Shown in pieces: positions 1 to 9,113 of a stretch of 15,230 bases of DNA; within the stretch, counting starts at the first letter, position 1, and every line of letters begins with the position of its first letter. Source of the DNA: Chitinophagaceae bacterium (GTDB lineage: Bacteria > Bacteroidota > Bacteroidia > Chitinophagales > UBA10324). The DNA is taken from positions 1-15,230 of the forward strand of contig JAHEZG010000053.1 of assembly GCA_023251195.1 (NCBI GenBank), given 5' to 3'. The translations under genes and the position numbers were made by a program. The notes beneath the pieces were generated by a model. The model had not been told where the DNA came from and made no database searches. It saw only the letters and a program-made list of their open reading frames with translations.

Positions 1-1
1 G

Positions 2-1732
2 GTGCACCTGAATACAGGTTCTTTTCCTGCCAGTGCAACCGCACATTCGGGCACCTGGATGTCGCGCTATAGTGGACATTTTTGCGCCGACCCTTCAACC
101 CAGGCTTTAATTACTCCTGTGATTGATTATTCAGGACTAACTACTAATGATACTGCATCTGTTTCACTGTGGGTTTATCGCGACAATACTTCAACAGCCG
201 GTGATAGTTTAACTGTTTTTGTAAATACAATTGCAGATGTTATAGGCGCCACAAGGTTAGGGGCAATTGCACAATCAATAACTGTAAATCTTCCTGATAC
301 CGCTGCATCAATAGGATGGTATCAATATACTTTTCAGATTCCTCAATCCTATAATACTGCTACTAATTACATTCTGTTCAATGGCACTGGTCATATTGGA
401 AATAATATTTTTACGGATGATGTGCAATGGACTTCTTATCCTCCACAATGTACAGGCACCCCAACAATCGGAACTGTTGGTGCTAATCCACTTTTGATTT
501 GTGGTGGAAGCGGGACAACTACATTTACATTAACCGGTCAAACAACAGGAGCATCCGGAATTTCAATTGTTTGGCAAAGTTCTTCAACCTCTACCGGGCC
601 CTGGAACGATGTGGCCAATGATGTAGCTACTTATACATCAGCCGCCTTAACTACAACAACCTATTTTCGTTGTTACATCAGTTGTTCAAATTCTTCAAGC
701 GCCGATACTTCAGCGGTTACTACTATAACTGTAAGCTCATCTCCATTACCTGTTTTAACAATTGCTCCAAACGGAGGAGCAACTTATTGCAATGGTGGAA
801 CACCGGCTATACTTTCTGTTTCAGGTGCCACCACATATGTTTGGAGCCCATCAGCTGGTTTAGATGTTTCAACTGGAGATCTTGTTTTTGCTACTCCAAC
901 CGCCCCGACTAATTATACAGTTACAGGTAGCGATGCTTCAGGCTGTGAAGCTACTGCAACAGTAAATGTAAATGTTGCCAATGGCCCAATCATTAATCCG
1001 ACTTCATCGACAGATACTGCTTGTACAGGAAGCACTGTAACTTTAAATGCTGGTGGTGGTGGCGGCGGCGGCGGAAACACATATACTTGGAATCCTGGAG
1101 CTGTTACAGGAAATAATGTACAAGTAAATCCAACCGCCACAACAACATATACATTGACGGCAACAAGCGGTTTCAGCGGATGCTCTACAATAGATACTTC
1201 ATTAGTAATAGTGATTACACAAGATGTAACGGCAAACTTTAGCTACACCATGAATGGCAACACTGTTTTATTTCATGATAGTTCCTTTAATGCGTCAAGC
1301 TGGTCGTGGAGTTTTGGTGATGGAAACGGAAGCACAAATCAAAATCCGATTTATACTTTTAGCGGTACAGGTGCTTACATAGTTACCTTAATAGTTACAA
1401 GTGCCGGTTGCCCGGGGGGAGATACCATTCAAATACAATTATCGGTTTTTCCAAATCGCATCAAAGAGATAATAAACAGCAATCAACTTTTAATTTATCC
1501 GAATCCGGTAACTGATAATTTATTACACATCAATTTTGTATTGAAAGGTGGTACAGGAGCGTTGTCTGTTGTTAATTCATTGGGGCAGGTTGTTGCTACA
1601 AGGAATTTTATTGCTAACAATAACAAGCAAATGAATGAAACAATTAACCTGTTGGAATTTGCATCCGGAATTTATGAAATCATACTGACTGATGGTGATA
1701 GTCATAGCAGCGTAAGATTTGTGAAACACTAA
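2..1732 (+). CDS. Secreted multidomain T9SS cargo protein (Ig-like, PKD, type A sorting domain), 5'-truncated
   Basis: The reading frame is already open at the left edge. The GTG at position 2 is probably an internal valine codon, so the true start and signal peptide lie outside the window. Visible order, by residue of the fragment: about 1-147, a beta-rich domain reminiscent of MAM/choice-of-anchor-J lectin-like folds; about 147-246, 248-330 and 331-407, three Ig-like segments, each with a cysteine pair or several cysteines; about 408-485, a PKD domain (WSWSFGDGNGS followed by YTFSGTGAYIVTLIV); about 494-576, a type A T9SS sorting domain (LIYPNPVTDN, then SGIYEIIL and a C-terminal RFVKH). 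Such proteins cross the outer membrane through the T9SS, and the sorting domain is normally removed as the cargo is attached or released. No catalytic domain is visible, so adhesion or a structural role is inferred. The next gene starts 50 bp downstream on the same strand. Confidence 0.85.
   Translation: MHLNTGSFPASATAHSGTWMSRYSGHFCADPSTQALITPVIDYSGLTTNDTASVSLWVYRDNTSTAGDSLTVFVNTIADVIGATRLGAIAQSITVNLPDTAASIGWYQYTFQIPQSYNTATNYILFNGTGHIGNNIFTDDVQWTSYPPQCTGTPTIGTVGANPLLICGGSGTTTFTLTGQTTGASGISIVWQSSSTSTGPWNDVANDVATYTSAALTTTTYFRCYISCSNSSSADTSAVTTITVSSSPLPVLTIAPNGGATYCNGGTPAILSVSGATTYVWSPSAGLDVSTGDLVFATPTAPTNYTVTGSDASGCEATATVNVNVANGPIINPTSSTDTACTGSTVTLNAGGGGGGGGNTYTWNPGAVTGNNVQVNPTATTTYTLTATSGFSGCSTIDTSLVIVITQDVTANFSYTMNGNTVLFHDSSFNASSWSWSFGDGNGSTNQNPIYTFSGTGAYIVTLIVTSAGCPGGDTIQIQLSVFPNRIKEIINSNQLLIYPNPVTDNLLHINFVLKGGTGALSVVNSLGQVVATRNFIANNNKQMNETINLLEFASGIYEIILTDGDSHSSVRFVKH
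1052..1075 (+). repeat. In-frame GGN triplet tract encoding eight glycines
   Basis: The codons run GGT x3, GGC x4, GGA and encode Gly351-358 of the truncated first gene, inside its third Ig-like segment, between the cysteine-containing strand (TACTGSTVTLNA) and NTYTWNP. The tract is a short triplet microsatellite. Changes of whole units would lengthen a loop without breaking the frame. Confidence 0.8.
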
Positions 1733-1782
1733 TCGGATTGAATATCAATTGATGGTAAAAAAGACTTATCATTGAAATTGAA

Positions 1783-4700
1783 ATGAAGAAAACTCTTCTG
1801 TTATTATTTGCATTTGCATTTTGTTTGAATCCAAGGGCTTCATTTGCTTCGCATATAGTTGGGGGAGAGTTAACTTATAAATACCTTGGGAGCAATGTTT
1901 ATCAAATAAAATTAGAGCTGTACCGCGATTGCAGTGCAGCCACCAATTTTGATAACCCGATTACTATTTATTTTTTCAACTCCACCACACTTGCGCTAAT
2001 CGATTCAATTGATGTTACATTTCCCAGCCCGATTTCGATACCCAATAACACAGGGAATATTTGTTTAACAAGCCCGCCGAATCTTTGTGTGCAGGAGGCA
2101 ATTTATACTACTAATAAATTGTTGCCACCATTAGCAGGAGGTTATACTATTGTTTATCAGCGATGCTGCAGAAATGCAACCATATTAAATGTAACCAACC
2201 CTAATACTTATGGCGCAACTTATATGGCCACAATACCGGGGTCAGCTGTTGCGATTGGAAACAGTAGTCCGAAGTTTACTAATTTTCCACCAACATGTAT
2301 TTGTGTTAATGAGCCATTGGTTTTTGATCATTCAGCAACTGATATTGATGGTGATCAATTAGTTTATAGTTTTTTTAATCCGTTCAATGGGGGTGGTCAG
2401 GGCAATCCAACTCCATCGCCCGCTTCGCCTCCCCCCTATTCTCCAATTCCATTTTCAGGAGGCTATGCATTTAATAATCCGGTAGGAGGATCACCACAAG
2501 TTTCATTAAATACAGTCACTGGTGTGCTTACCGGTGTTCCGAATACACTTGGACAATTTATTGTAGGTGTTTGTGTTAAAGAATATCGCAACGGAATTTT
2601 ATTAAGCACGCATTACCGCGATTTTCAATTCAATGTTGTTCAATGTATCCAAAATGTAAATGCCATTATTCCTCCGGCTTTTTCAGTATGCAAAAGCTCG
2701 CCTCTTACATTTTCCAATACCAGCACAGGAGCCACTTATTACCACTGGGATTTTGGAGTTGCAGGAAATGCCGATACTTCTAATTTATTTTCGCCAACAT
2801 ATACCTATAATACACCCGGAACCTATACTGTGAAACTGATTGTGAATATGGGTTATCCATGTGCGGATACAGCAACCACTATAGTTACTGTTAATCCAAT
2901 TCCAACTGCCACACCTTCCAACAATAGTCCATTGTGCGTTGGTTCTACTATAAATTTAAATGCTGTTGCGGTGGTTGGAGCCACTTATGCATGGACGGGG
3001 CCAAATGGATTTTCTTCTTCATTGCAAAATCCTGTAATTGCAAATGCTACACTTGCTAACGCAGGAGTTTATCATTTAGCCGTAACTGCTCTTGGATGCA
3101 CAAGTACCAATGCCGGAAACACTACAGTTGTTGTTAATCCGATTCCAGCTGCTCCGGTTATTTCAAGCAACGCTCCGATTTGTGTTGGTGTTGCATTGCA
3201 ACTTTCTGCGGTAACTGTTGCCGGTGCAACTTATTCCTGGACCGGCCCAAATGGATTTGCCTCTTCACTTCAAAATCCAAATATTAATAATACAGTTGCA
3301 GCTAATGCCGGAAATTATTCTTGCACCATTACTGTAAGCGGATGCACCGGTGCTTCATCAACTACCAATGTTGTTTTATTTCCAAGCCCCACTGCGCCAA
3401 CACCATCAAACAATGCACCTTTCTGTCCCGGTAATACATTAAACTTAACCGCCGCAATAGTTGGAGGTGCAACTTATTCCTGGACTGGTCCGAATGGATT
3501 TTCTTCCAATCAGCAAAATCCTTCTATTCCTAATACTACTTCAGCAAATGCTGGAAATTATTCGTTAACCATTCAGGTGAATGGATGCAACAGTCTTCCA
3601 CTCACAACTAATGTGGTTATCTATCCCATTCCGGTAGCAACTCCGACTTCTAATAGTCCGGTTTGCCCTGGCACTTCGATAAATTTATTTGCAGCAACAA
3701 TTGCAGGCGGTTCTTATTCGTGGACTGGTCCGAATGGATTTTCCTCTTCACTGCAAAATCCTGTAATACCAAATTCAACAAATGCCGACGGTGGAGTTTA
3801 TACTTTATCAGTAACTGCTAATGGATGTGTAAATACAAATGCCGGAACAACTACTGTAATAATTAATCCTGTGCCTGCCGCTCCGGTACTTTCTAATAAT
3901 AGCCCCATTTGTGTTGGAACAACTTTGCAATTAAACGCTGCAACAGTTTTCAATGCAACTTATCAATGGGCAGGGCCAAATGGATTTATTTCTTCAATTC
4001 AAAATCCAATTATCAATTCAACTGTTCCTGCTAATGCCGGAGTATATTCCTGCATCGTTATTAAACTTGGATGTTTAAGTGCTCCATCAACTACTACAGT
4101 TATTTTAAATCCTATTCCAACAGCACCAACACCAACAAGTAATTCTCCAATCTGTCAGGGGTTTTCTCTTAACTTGAATGCGGCAATAGTGACCGGAGCA
4201 ACTTATTCCTGGACTGGTCCGCTTGGATTTTCTTCTGCATTGCAAAATCCTGTTATCACAAATACAGTAGTTGCCAATGCAGGAATTTATTCGTTAACAA
4301 TAAATGTGAATGGCTGCAATAGTTTACCACTTACCACCAGTGTAATTATATTTCCAACACCAAATTCTATTGCAAGCAGTAACAGCCCAACTTGTAATGG
4401 ACAAGCGGTTCAATTATTTGCTTCAACAATTGCAGGCGGTTCTTATTCATGGGTTGGCCCTGCAGGTTTTACATCAATACAACAAAATCCAGTCATTCCA
4501 ATTTCGTCTGCAATAAATGCCGGAACATTTACTGTGACGGCAACTGCAAATGGATGTTTAGGTAATCCATCTAGCACCAATGTTGTTGTTAATCCGATTC
4601 CTGCTCCTCCGATTATTGGTAACAACGCTCCAATGTGTTCGGGACAATCATTAAATCTTACCGCGCAAAATGTTACAGGTGGAACCTTTCATTGGACAGG

Positions 4701-7104
4701 GCCAAATAGTTTTAATTCTCTTTTACAAAATCCTGTAATCACAAATGTTCCTTTTGCCAATTCAGGCGTTTATAATGCAACAGTTACAGTGCTTGGTTGC
4801 ACCAGTTTACCTGCTACTACAAATGCAGTAATAAATTTATCGCCACCTGCAACTCCGGTAAATAACGGGCCGCTATGCGATGGACAAACATTGAACCTCA
4901 CCACTCAATCGGTTGCAGGTTCTACTTATTCATGGACCGGACCAAATGGATATACATCGAACCAACAAAATCCTGTTATCAATAATGTATCTGTTGCGAA
5001 TAATATGGGAAGCTATTCGCTTACTATGAGTTTAGCCGGTTGTGTTGGAAATTCAGTTTCAACCAATGTGGTCATTCATCCAATACCTGCTGTTCCGGTT
5101 ATATCATCGAACAGTCCGATTTGTGCAGGACAAACTTTACAACTGAATGCAGTAAATGTTCCAACCGGAATTTTTGCATGGACAGGTCCGAATAGTTATT
5201 CATCGGCAATGCAAAATCCAACCTTAATATCGCCAACGGTTTCAGCCAGCGGTACATATACTGCAACAGTTAGTGTGTTCAATTGTTTAAGTGCCCCTGC
5301 GAGCATTGTTGTTTTAGTAAAACCTGTTCCGTTAGCACCGGGCGCAACAAGTAATTCTCCGGTGTGTGCAGGACAAACAATTACCTTGAATGCAGGAAAT
5401 ATTGCAGGAGCAACATATTCATGGACTGGTCCTTCAGCATTCAATTCAGTTTTACAAAATCCAACAAGAACAAATTCTATAGTTGCACATTCCGGAAATT
5501 ATTCGGTTACGGCATCAGTGAACGGATGTGCTTCTTCTGCTTCAACAGTTAGTGTGATTGTTAATCCGATTCCTTCCTCAGCATTTAATTTTACTCCACC
5601 GTCATTGTGCGCAGGAGCCAATTCAACTGTAACCTATGCTGGTTCATCAGCAACATCAGCAACATACAATTGGAATTTCGGCAGCGCCGTTTCAAGCGGT
5701 GGCCCGGGACAAGGACCATATAATTTAAGTTGGGCGAATGCAGGGAATTACAATGTGTCATTAACCGTTATTGAAAATGGTTGCTCTTCTCCTGCTACTT
5801 CTCATTCCATAATTGTTTATCCGATTCCAACTTCAACTTTTAATTTGCCTTCAGGAATTTGTCAATCAGACAGCGCATTAATTTCTTATTCAGGAAGTGC
5901 AACTGCAACCGGAACTTATACCTGGAATTTTGGTGGCGGAATAATTTTAAGCGGAAGCGGACAAGGACCTTATCAAATAAAATATAATTCAGCAGGCACC
6001 TACAATATCACACTTACGGTTTCTGAAAATGGTTGCGCATCAGTTGTAACTACGCATACCATAATTGTTAATCCGGTTCCTACAGCAGATTTCAGCATTA
6101 CACCTTCAGTTATTTGTCCTGATCAGGATGCTTTGATTGCTTACAATGGAACTGCAACTTCAGCAGCAACATTCAATTGGGATTTTGATTTAGGAACAAT
6201 TAATACAGGAACGGGAGTTGGTCCTTACTCAGTTCACTTTTTAAATTCAGGAATTGATACCATCACACTTTGGGTAACTGAAAATAATTGTACTTCATCA
6301 ACAGTATCACAAATAATTTTAGTTGATTCACTTCCTCAGGTTATATTTTCAGTGAGCGACAGTTTGGGCTGCGACCCATTTTTCACAACATTTACAAATC
6401 AAAGTTTTCTTGGTAATTCTTTCCTCTGGAATTTTGGAGATGATGGAACATGTGCTGACGAAAACCCATCGCACACTTATTCCCCCGGAAATTTTACAGT
6501 GAAATTAATTGTCACCACTTCATCGGGTTGTATTGATTCATTAACCAAACCAAATTTGATTGAAGTGTTGAATAATCCGGTTGCAAATTTTGTTGCCGAT
6601 CCGACCGCCGAAATGGTTACTGAATTAAAAGAGGCCACTTTCAATTTCACCAATCAATCTGTTTATGCCAATTCATACAAATGGTTTTTTGGTGATGGCG
6701 ACAGCAGTACAATATTTTCACCAACTCATACTTATGTTGATTCAGGAAATTATGATGTGATGTTGATTGCTTATGACAGCATTGGATGCACTGATACTTT
6801 TTTGATGGGGAAATTTATTGTGGTTCCGAATATCAATTATTTTATTCCATCTGCTTTCACTCCGAACAATGATGGCGTGAACGATATTTTTTATGTGTAT
6901 GGAAGAAGTTTGCAAACTGTTCACCTGATGATCTATGACCGTACCGGTGAAAAAGTTTTTGAATCAACCGGCATTTATCAGGGATGGGATGGCACCTTTA
7001 GAAACTCGCCGGTGAACACAGGCGTGTTTGTTTATTATGCCGAAGTTGAAACCATGAAGGGTGATATTATTATTCTGAAAGGTGATGTGACTTTGATCCG
7101 TTAA
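1783..7104 (+). CDS. Giant repetitive surface adhesin with PKD and Ig-like repeats and a gliding motility-associated (type B) C-terminal domain
   Basis: The protein has 1773 residues. A signal peptide (MKKTLLLLFAFAF) probably ends after Ala22. Residues about 23-288 form an N-terminal module starting SHIVGGELTYKYLG and containing YRDC and QRCCRN, a type I recall at the front of large Bacteroidota PKD proteins. A PKD domain follows (about 290-371, YHWDFG), then eleven Ig-like repeats (372-1261). Three PKD-like modules (1262-1515) read WNFG or WDFD followed by GxGPY. Two classical PKD domains cover about 1516-1683 (LWNFGDDG, KWFFGDGDSS). The type B sorting domain (CHU_C/TIGR04131 type) runs from about 1684 to the end: FIPSAFTPNNDGVNDIF, then WDGTFRN and a C-terminal KGDVTLIR. 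It is expected to be exported by the T9SS and displayed on the surface. Role as an adhesin, possibly SprB-like in gliding, is inferred from architecture; no enzyme domain is seen. The start is supported by the signal peptide. Confidence 0.92.
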   Translation: MKKTLLLLFAFAFCLNPRASFASHIVGGELTYKYLGSNVYQIKLELYRDCSAATNFDNPITIYFFNSTTLALIDSIDVTFPSPISIPNNTGNICLTSPPNLCVQEAIYTTNKLLPPLAGGYTIVYQRCCRNATILNVTNPNTYGATYMATIPGSAVAIGNSSPKFTNFPPTCICVNEPLVFDHSATDIDGDQLVYSFFNPFNGGGQGNPTPSPASPPPYSPIPFSGGYAFNNPVGGSPQVSLNTVTGVLTGVPNTLGQFIVGVCVKEYRNGILLSTHYRDFQFNVVQCIQNVNAIIPPAFSVCKSSPLTFSNTSTGATYYHWDFGVAGNADTSNLFSPTYTYNTPGTYTVKLIVNMGYPCADTATTIVTVNPIPTATPSNNSPLCVGSTINLNAVAVVGATYAWTGPNGFSSSLQNPVIANATLANAGVYHLAVTALGCTSTNAGNTTVVVNPIPAAPVISSNAPICVGVALQLSAVTVAGATYSWTGPNGFASSLQNPNINNTVAANAGNYSCTITVSGCTGASSTTNVVLFPSPTAPTPSNNAPFCPGNTLNLTAAIVGGATYSWTGPNGFSSNQQNPSIPNTTSANAGNYSLTIQVNGCNSLPLTTNVVIYPIPVATPTSNSPVCPGTSINLFAATIAGGSYSWTGPNGFSSSLQNPVIPNSTNADGGVYTLSVTANGCVNTNAGTTTVIINPVPAAPVLSNNSPICVGTTLQLNAATVFNATYQWAGPNGFISSIQNPIINSTVPANAGVYSCIVIKLGCLSAPSTTTVILNPIPTAPTPTSNSPICQGFSLNLNAAIVTGATYSWTGPLGFSSALQNPVITNTVVANAGIYSLTINVNGCNSLPLTTSVIIFPTPNSIASSNSPTCNGQAVQLFASTIAGGSYSWVGPAGFTSIQQNPVIPISSAINAGTFTVTATANGCLGNPSSTNVVVNPIPAPPIIGNNAPMCSGQSLNLTAQNVTGGTFHWTGPNSFNSLLQNPVITNVPFANSGVYNATVTVLGCTSLPATTNAVINLSPPATPVNNGPLCDGQTLNLTTQSVAGSTYSWTGPNGYTSNQQNPVINNVSVANNMGSYSLTMSLAGCVGNSVSTNVVIHPIPAVPVISSNSPICAGQTLQLNAVNVPTGIFAWTGPNSYSSAMQNPTLISPTVSASGTYTATVSVFNCLSAPASIVVLVKPVPLAPGATSNSPVCAGQTITLNAGNIAGATYSWTGPSAFNSVLQNPTRTNSIVAHSGNYSVTASVNGCASSASTVSVIVNPIPSSAFNFTPPSLCAGANSTVTYAGSSATSATYNWNFGSAVSSGGPGQGPYNLSWANAGNYNVSLTVIENGCSSPATSHSIIVYPIPTSTFNLPSGICQSDSALISYSGSATATGTYTWNFGGGIILSGSGQGPYQIKYNSAGTYNITLTVSENGCASVVTTHTIIVNPVPTADFSITPSVICPDQDALIAYNGTATSAATFNWDFDLGTINTGTGVGPYSVHFLNSGIDTITLWVTENNCTSSTVSQIILVDSLPQVIFSVSDSLGCDPFFTTFTNQSFLGNSFLWNFGDDGTCADENPSHTYSPGNFTVKLIVTTSSGCIDSLTKPNLIEVLNNPVANFVADPTAEMVTELKEATFNFTNQSVYANSYKWFFGDGDSSTIFSPTHTYVDSGNYDVMLIAYDSIGCTDTFLMGKFIVVPNINYFIPSAFTPNNDGVNDIFYVYGRSLQTVHLMIYDRTGEKVFESTGIYQGWDGTFRNSPVNTGVFVYYAEVETMKGDIIILKGDVTLIR
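2896..5565 (+). repeat. Eleven tandem Ig-like repeats, ten of 243 bp and one of 240 bp
   Basis: Units start at 2896, 3139, 3382, 3625, 3868, 4111, 4354, 4594, 4837, 5080 and 5323; only the seventh (4354-4593) is shorter, by one codon. The shared pattern is PIPxAP, SNSPxCxG, a central YSWTGPNGFSSxLQNP block, NAGxYS and a second cysteine before the final beta strand. At the DNA level the copies have diverged but keep identical blocks, for example 3695-3719 and 4424-4448, which are exactly 729 bp apart. Units 1-3 and 4-6 also look like copies of one three-unit block. Confidence 0.95.
5566..6327 (+). repeat. Three tandem PKD-like repeats of 252-255 bp
   Basis: Units start at 5566, 5821 and 6073. 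Each has a first cysteine, a W-N/D-F core, a G-x-GPY motif, a second region of the NAGNYNVSLTV type and then ENGC or ENNC. They resemble the PKD-like family often found in Bacteroidota (PKD_6 type) rather than the classical FGDG PKD, and they follow the Ig-like array directly with the same PIP/PVP linker. Confidence 0.8.
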
Positions 7105-7179
7105 TTTTTTTATTTCCATTTTTATCCCGACAGATTTATTTTAATCACCTCTTTAATTCTTAACCGCAATCATGATTTC

Positions 7180-7187
7180 TATTTTTG
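7180..7187 (+). promoter_or_regulatory. Possible Bacteroidota -7 promoter element before the kinase gene
   Basis: TATTTTTG matches the Bacteroidota -7 consensus TAnnTTTG exactly. It lies only 5 bp before the first possible ATG (7193), so a transcript from it would start close to that codon. This would favour the second in-frame ATG at 7208. I see no good TTTG at the expected -33 distance, and such matches are frequent in A+T-rich DNA, so support is weak. Confidence 0.25.
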
Positions 7188-7192
7188 ATTGA

Positions 7193-8236
7193 ATGATTAA
7201 AGACCAAATGAAAAAAAGAATTCTGCATATTATTATTCACAGTATCGGCTGCTTTGTGCTTTTATCGTTACCGATATTATTTAATCCTGAGCGACACCTT
7301 ACAATTGAATCTGTTTTCAATCCGTTTGCGCAACGCGATTTTTTATGCTTCCTCTTAATGATTGGATTTTTTTACTTGAATTTTTTTGTGCTCATTCCAA
7401 AATTTTATTTCAGCGGAAAACATTTTTTATTTTTTCTGTTGATGGTGATTTTTCTTTTTGTTGTAGTTGGAATACCTGAATTGATTTTTCATTTCAAATT
7501 TGAAAATAATTTTCATGAACTTCTTCATGAGCGTTCGCACATCCCTCCTCCTCCGTTTTTCTTTTTGATCAGCAGAAATCTTTTTCTTTTCATAATCGTT
7601 TTATTTCTTTCTCTGTTTATTAAAATTACCAGTCGGTTAAAAAAAACGGAAAAAGAAAAATTGAAAGCAGAGCTGTCGTTTTTGCGCGCTCAGATCAATC
7701 CGCATTTTTTATTCAACACACTGAACAGTATTTATTCGCTCGCCATACAAAAATCAGATCAGACACCGAAGGCCGTTGTGAGTCTTTCAAACCTGATGCG
7801 GTATGTGACGACTGAAGCGCACAAAGAATTTGTTCCGTTGGATGATGAAATAGTTTACATCAACAACTACATTAACTTACAGGTAATTCGATTGGGCGAA
7901 ACAGTGAAAATTAATTTCAGTTTAGTTGGGAAAATGGACAATCACCTGATTGCGCCAATCATATTAATTCCGTTTGTTGAGAATGCTTTTAAGTACGGAG
8001 TGAACCCGGAAAAAAATTCGCTGATACAAATAAATATTAAACTGGAGAATTCAATTTTGAATATGGTGGTTTACAACCTGAAAGTTTATGAGCCGAAAGA
8101 AAATGAAAAAGTAAGCGGTCATGGAATTTCAATTACTAAAAACCGATTGAATGTTTTATACCCAAACAAACACACGCTTATTATTAAAGACAATCCAAAT
8201 GATTACACAATTGATTTGAAAATAAATCTGAAATGA
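7193..8236 (+). CDS. Membrane sensor histidine kinase of the LytS/YehU (His_kinase) family
   Basis: The protein has 347 residues. Four hydrophobic segments lie at about 10-30, 50-68, 78-97 and 122-143, with no recognisable extracytoplasmic sensor domain. A short charged, probably coiled-coil stretch (about 145-165) leads into the H-box LRAQINPHFLFNTLNSIYSL, with His171 as the expected phosphorylation site. The N-box PFVENAFKYG (Asn264) and the G-box GHGISITKNRL (about 309-319) form the ATP-binding part. This is the short kinase typical of LytTR-coupled systems. It should phosphorylate the regulator encoded immediately downstream, whose ATG overlaps its TGA by 4 bp. An alternative start at 7208 (MKKRILHIII) would remove five residues and is equally plausible. 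The signal sensed is unknown. Confidence 0.93.
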   Translation: MIKDQMKKRILHIIIHSIGCFVLLSLPILFNPERHLTIESVFNPFAQRDFLCFLLMIGFFYLNFFVLIPKFYFSGKHFLFFLLMVIFLFVVVGIPELIFHFKFENNFHELLHERSHIPPPPFFFLISRNLFLFIIVLFLSLFIKITSRLKKTEKEKLKAELSFLRAQINPHFLFNTLNSIYSLAIQKSDQTPKAVVSLSNLMRYVTTEAHKEFVPLDDEIVYINNYINLQVIRLGETVKINFSLVGKMDNHLIAPIILIPFVENAFKYGVNPEKNSLIQINIKLENSILNMVVYNLKVYEPKENEKVSGHGISITKNRLNVLYPNKHTLIIKDNPNDYTIDLKINLK

Positions 8237-8928
8237 TAAAAGCAATTGCCATAGACGATGAACCGCTTGCGCTTAATGTGATTGAAGCATTTTGCAAGGA
8301 GTTGGATTTTGTTGACCTGCAAAAAACATTTACAAAACCGCACGACGGATTAAAGTACCTGAAAAAATTTTCGGTTGATTTATTATTTCTCGATATTAAT
8401 ATGCCGCCCATCAGCGGAATTGAATTGTATAAATCCATTCAGCAGGAAACGATGGTGATTTTTACAACTGCTTACAGCGAGTATGCTGTTGAGAGTTATG
8501 AGTTGAATGCCATTGATTTTTTATTGAAGCCGTTTGAAAAAGAAAGATTCGTTAAAGCAGTAAGCCGCGCCAAAGAATTTTACAATTTCAGAACACAGAA
8601 GGAGGAAATAAAAAAACAGTTTCTATTTGTACGAGCAGATTACAGTTTAATAAAAATTGCCATTGCTGATATTCTTTTCATTGAGGGACTGGATGACTAC
8701 ATAAAAATTATTTTGCCTGATCAGAAACCGATTGTAACGCGCATGACCATGAAAACCATTTTAGAAAAATTACCCGCTAAAGAGTTTATCCGTGTTCACC
8801 GTTCATTCATTATTCCGTTCAGTAAAATTCAAAATGTGAGAAACAAAAACATTTCAATTTCAGGAAATGAAATTCCGATTGGTTCAAGTTATGAAGAAGA
8901 ATTTTTAAAAATTTTTAAACAACATTAA
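8233..8928 (+). CDS. LytTR-family DNA-binding response regulator
   Basis: The protein has 231 residues. The receiver domain (about 1-117) has acidic Asp8/Asp9, phospho-acceptor Asp54 (LLFLDINMPPISG), Thr79 (FTTAY) and Lys99 (LLKPF), so all key residues are present. A linker (about 118-129) joins a LytTR DNA-binding domain (about 130-231) with FIEGLDDYIKI, RVHRSFII and IPIGSSYEEEF. Members of this family bind direct repeats upstream of target promoters. The start overlaps the kinase stop codon (ATGA), implying translational coupling and one operon. Targets are unknown. Secreted-protein genes on both sides make surface functions a reasonable guess, but I did not identify a convincing binding site. 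Confidence 0.95.
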   Translation: MIKAIAIDDEPLALNVIEAFCKELDFVDLQKTFTKPHDGLKYLKKFSVDLLFLDINMPPISGIELYKSIQQETMVIFTTAYSEYAVESYELNAIDFLLKPFEKERFVKAVSRAKEFYNFRTQKEEIKKQFLFVRADYSLIKIAIADILFIEGLDDYIKIILPDQKPIVTRMTMKTILEKLPAKEFIRVHRSFIIPFSKIQNVRNKNISISGNEIPIGSSYEEEFLKIFKQH

Positions 8929-9113
8929 ACACTGTTTTGATTATTTGAAATTTTATCAGAAAATTTTATTTCAATTTTCATTTATTTCATACTTCTATTA
9001 CTTCTTCTATACATTCAATATTCTCATTGAGCTTTTTATTAAAGTAGTTCACCAACAAAGATTTTTAATTTCTTGCTCTGTATTTTTTCATTGCAATCTA
9101 AAACTACGAGAAA

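Noticed and set aside
913..1140. Minus-strand frame with a polyproline run
   Set aside because: It is the complement of the glycine tract in the real plus-strand gene and has no start context or domain.
2896..5565. CRISPR-like or non-coding tandem repeat
   Set aside because: The 243-bp period is far too long for a CRISPR array, lies in one continuous reading frame and encodes an Ig-like module.
7105..7192. Terminator between the giant adhesin and the kinase gene
   Set aside because: The region is T-rich but I find no G+C-containing hairpin, so separate transcription cannot be claimed from it.
8945..8974. Inverted repeat TTGAAAT/ATTTCAA as a terminator after the regulator gene
   Set aside because: A 7-bp A/T stem with a 16-nt loop is too weak; such repeats occur by chance here.
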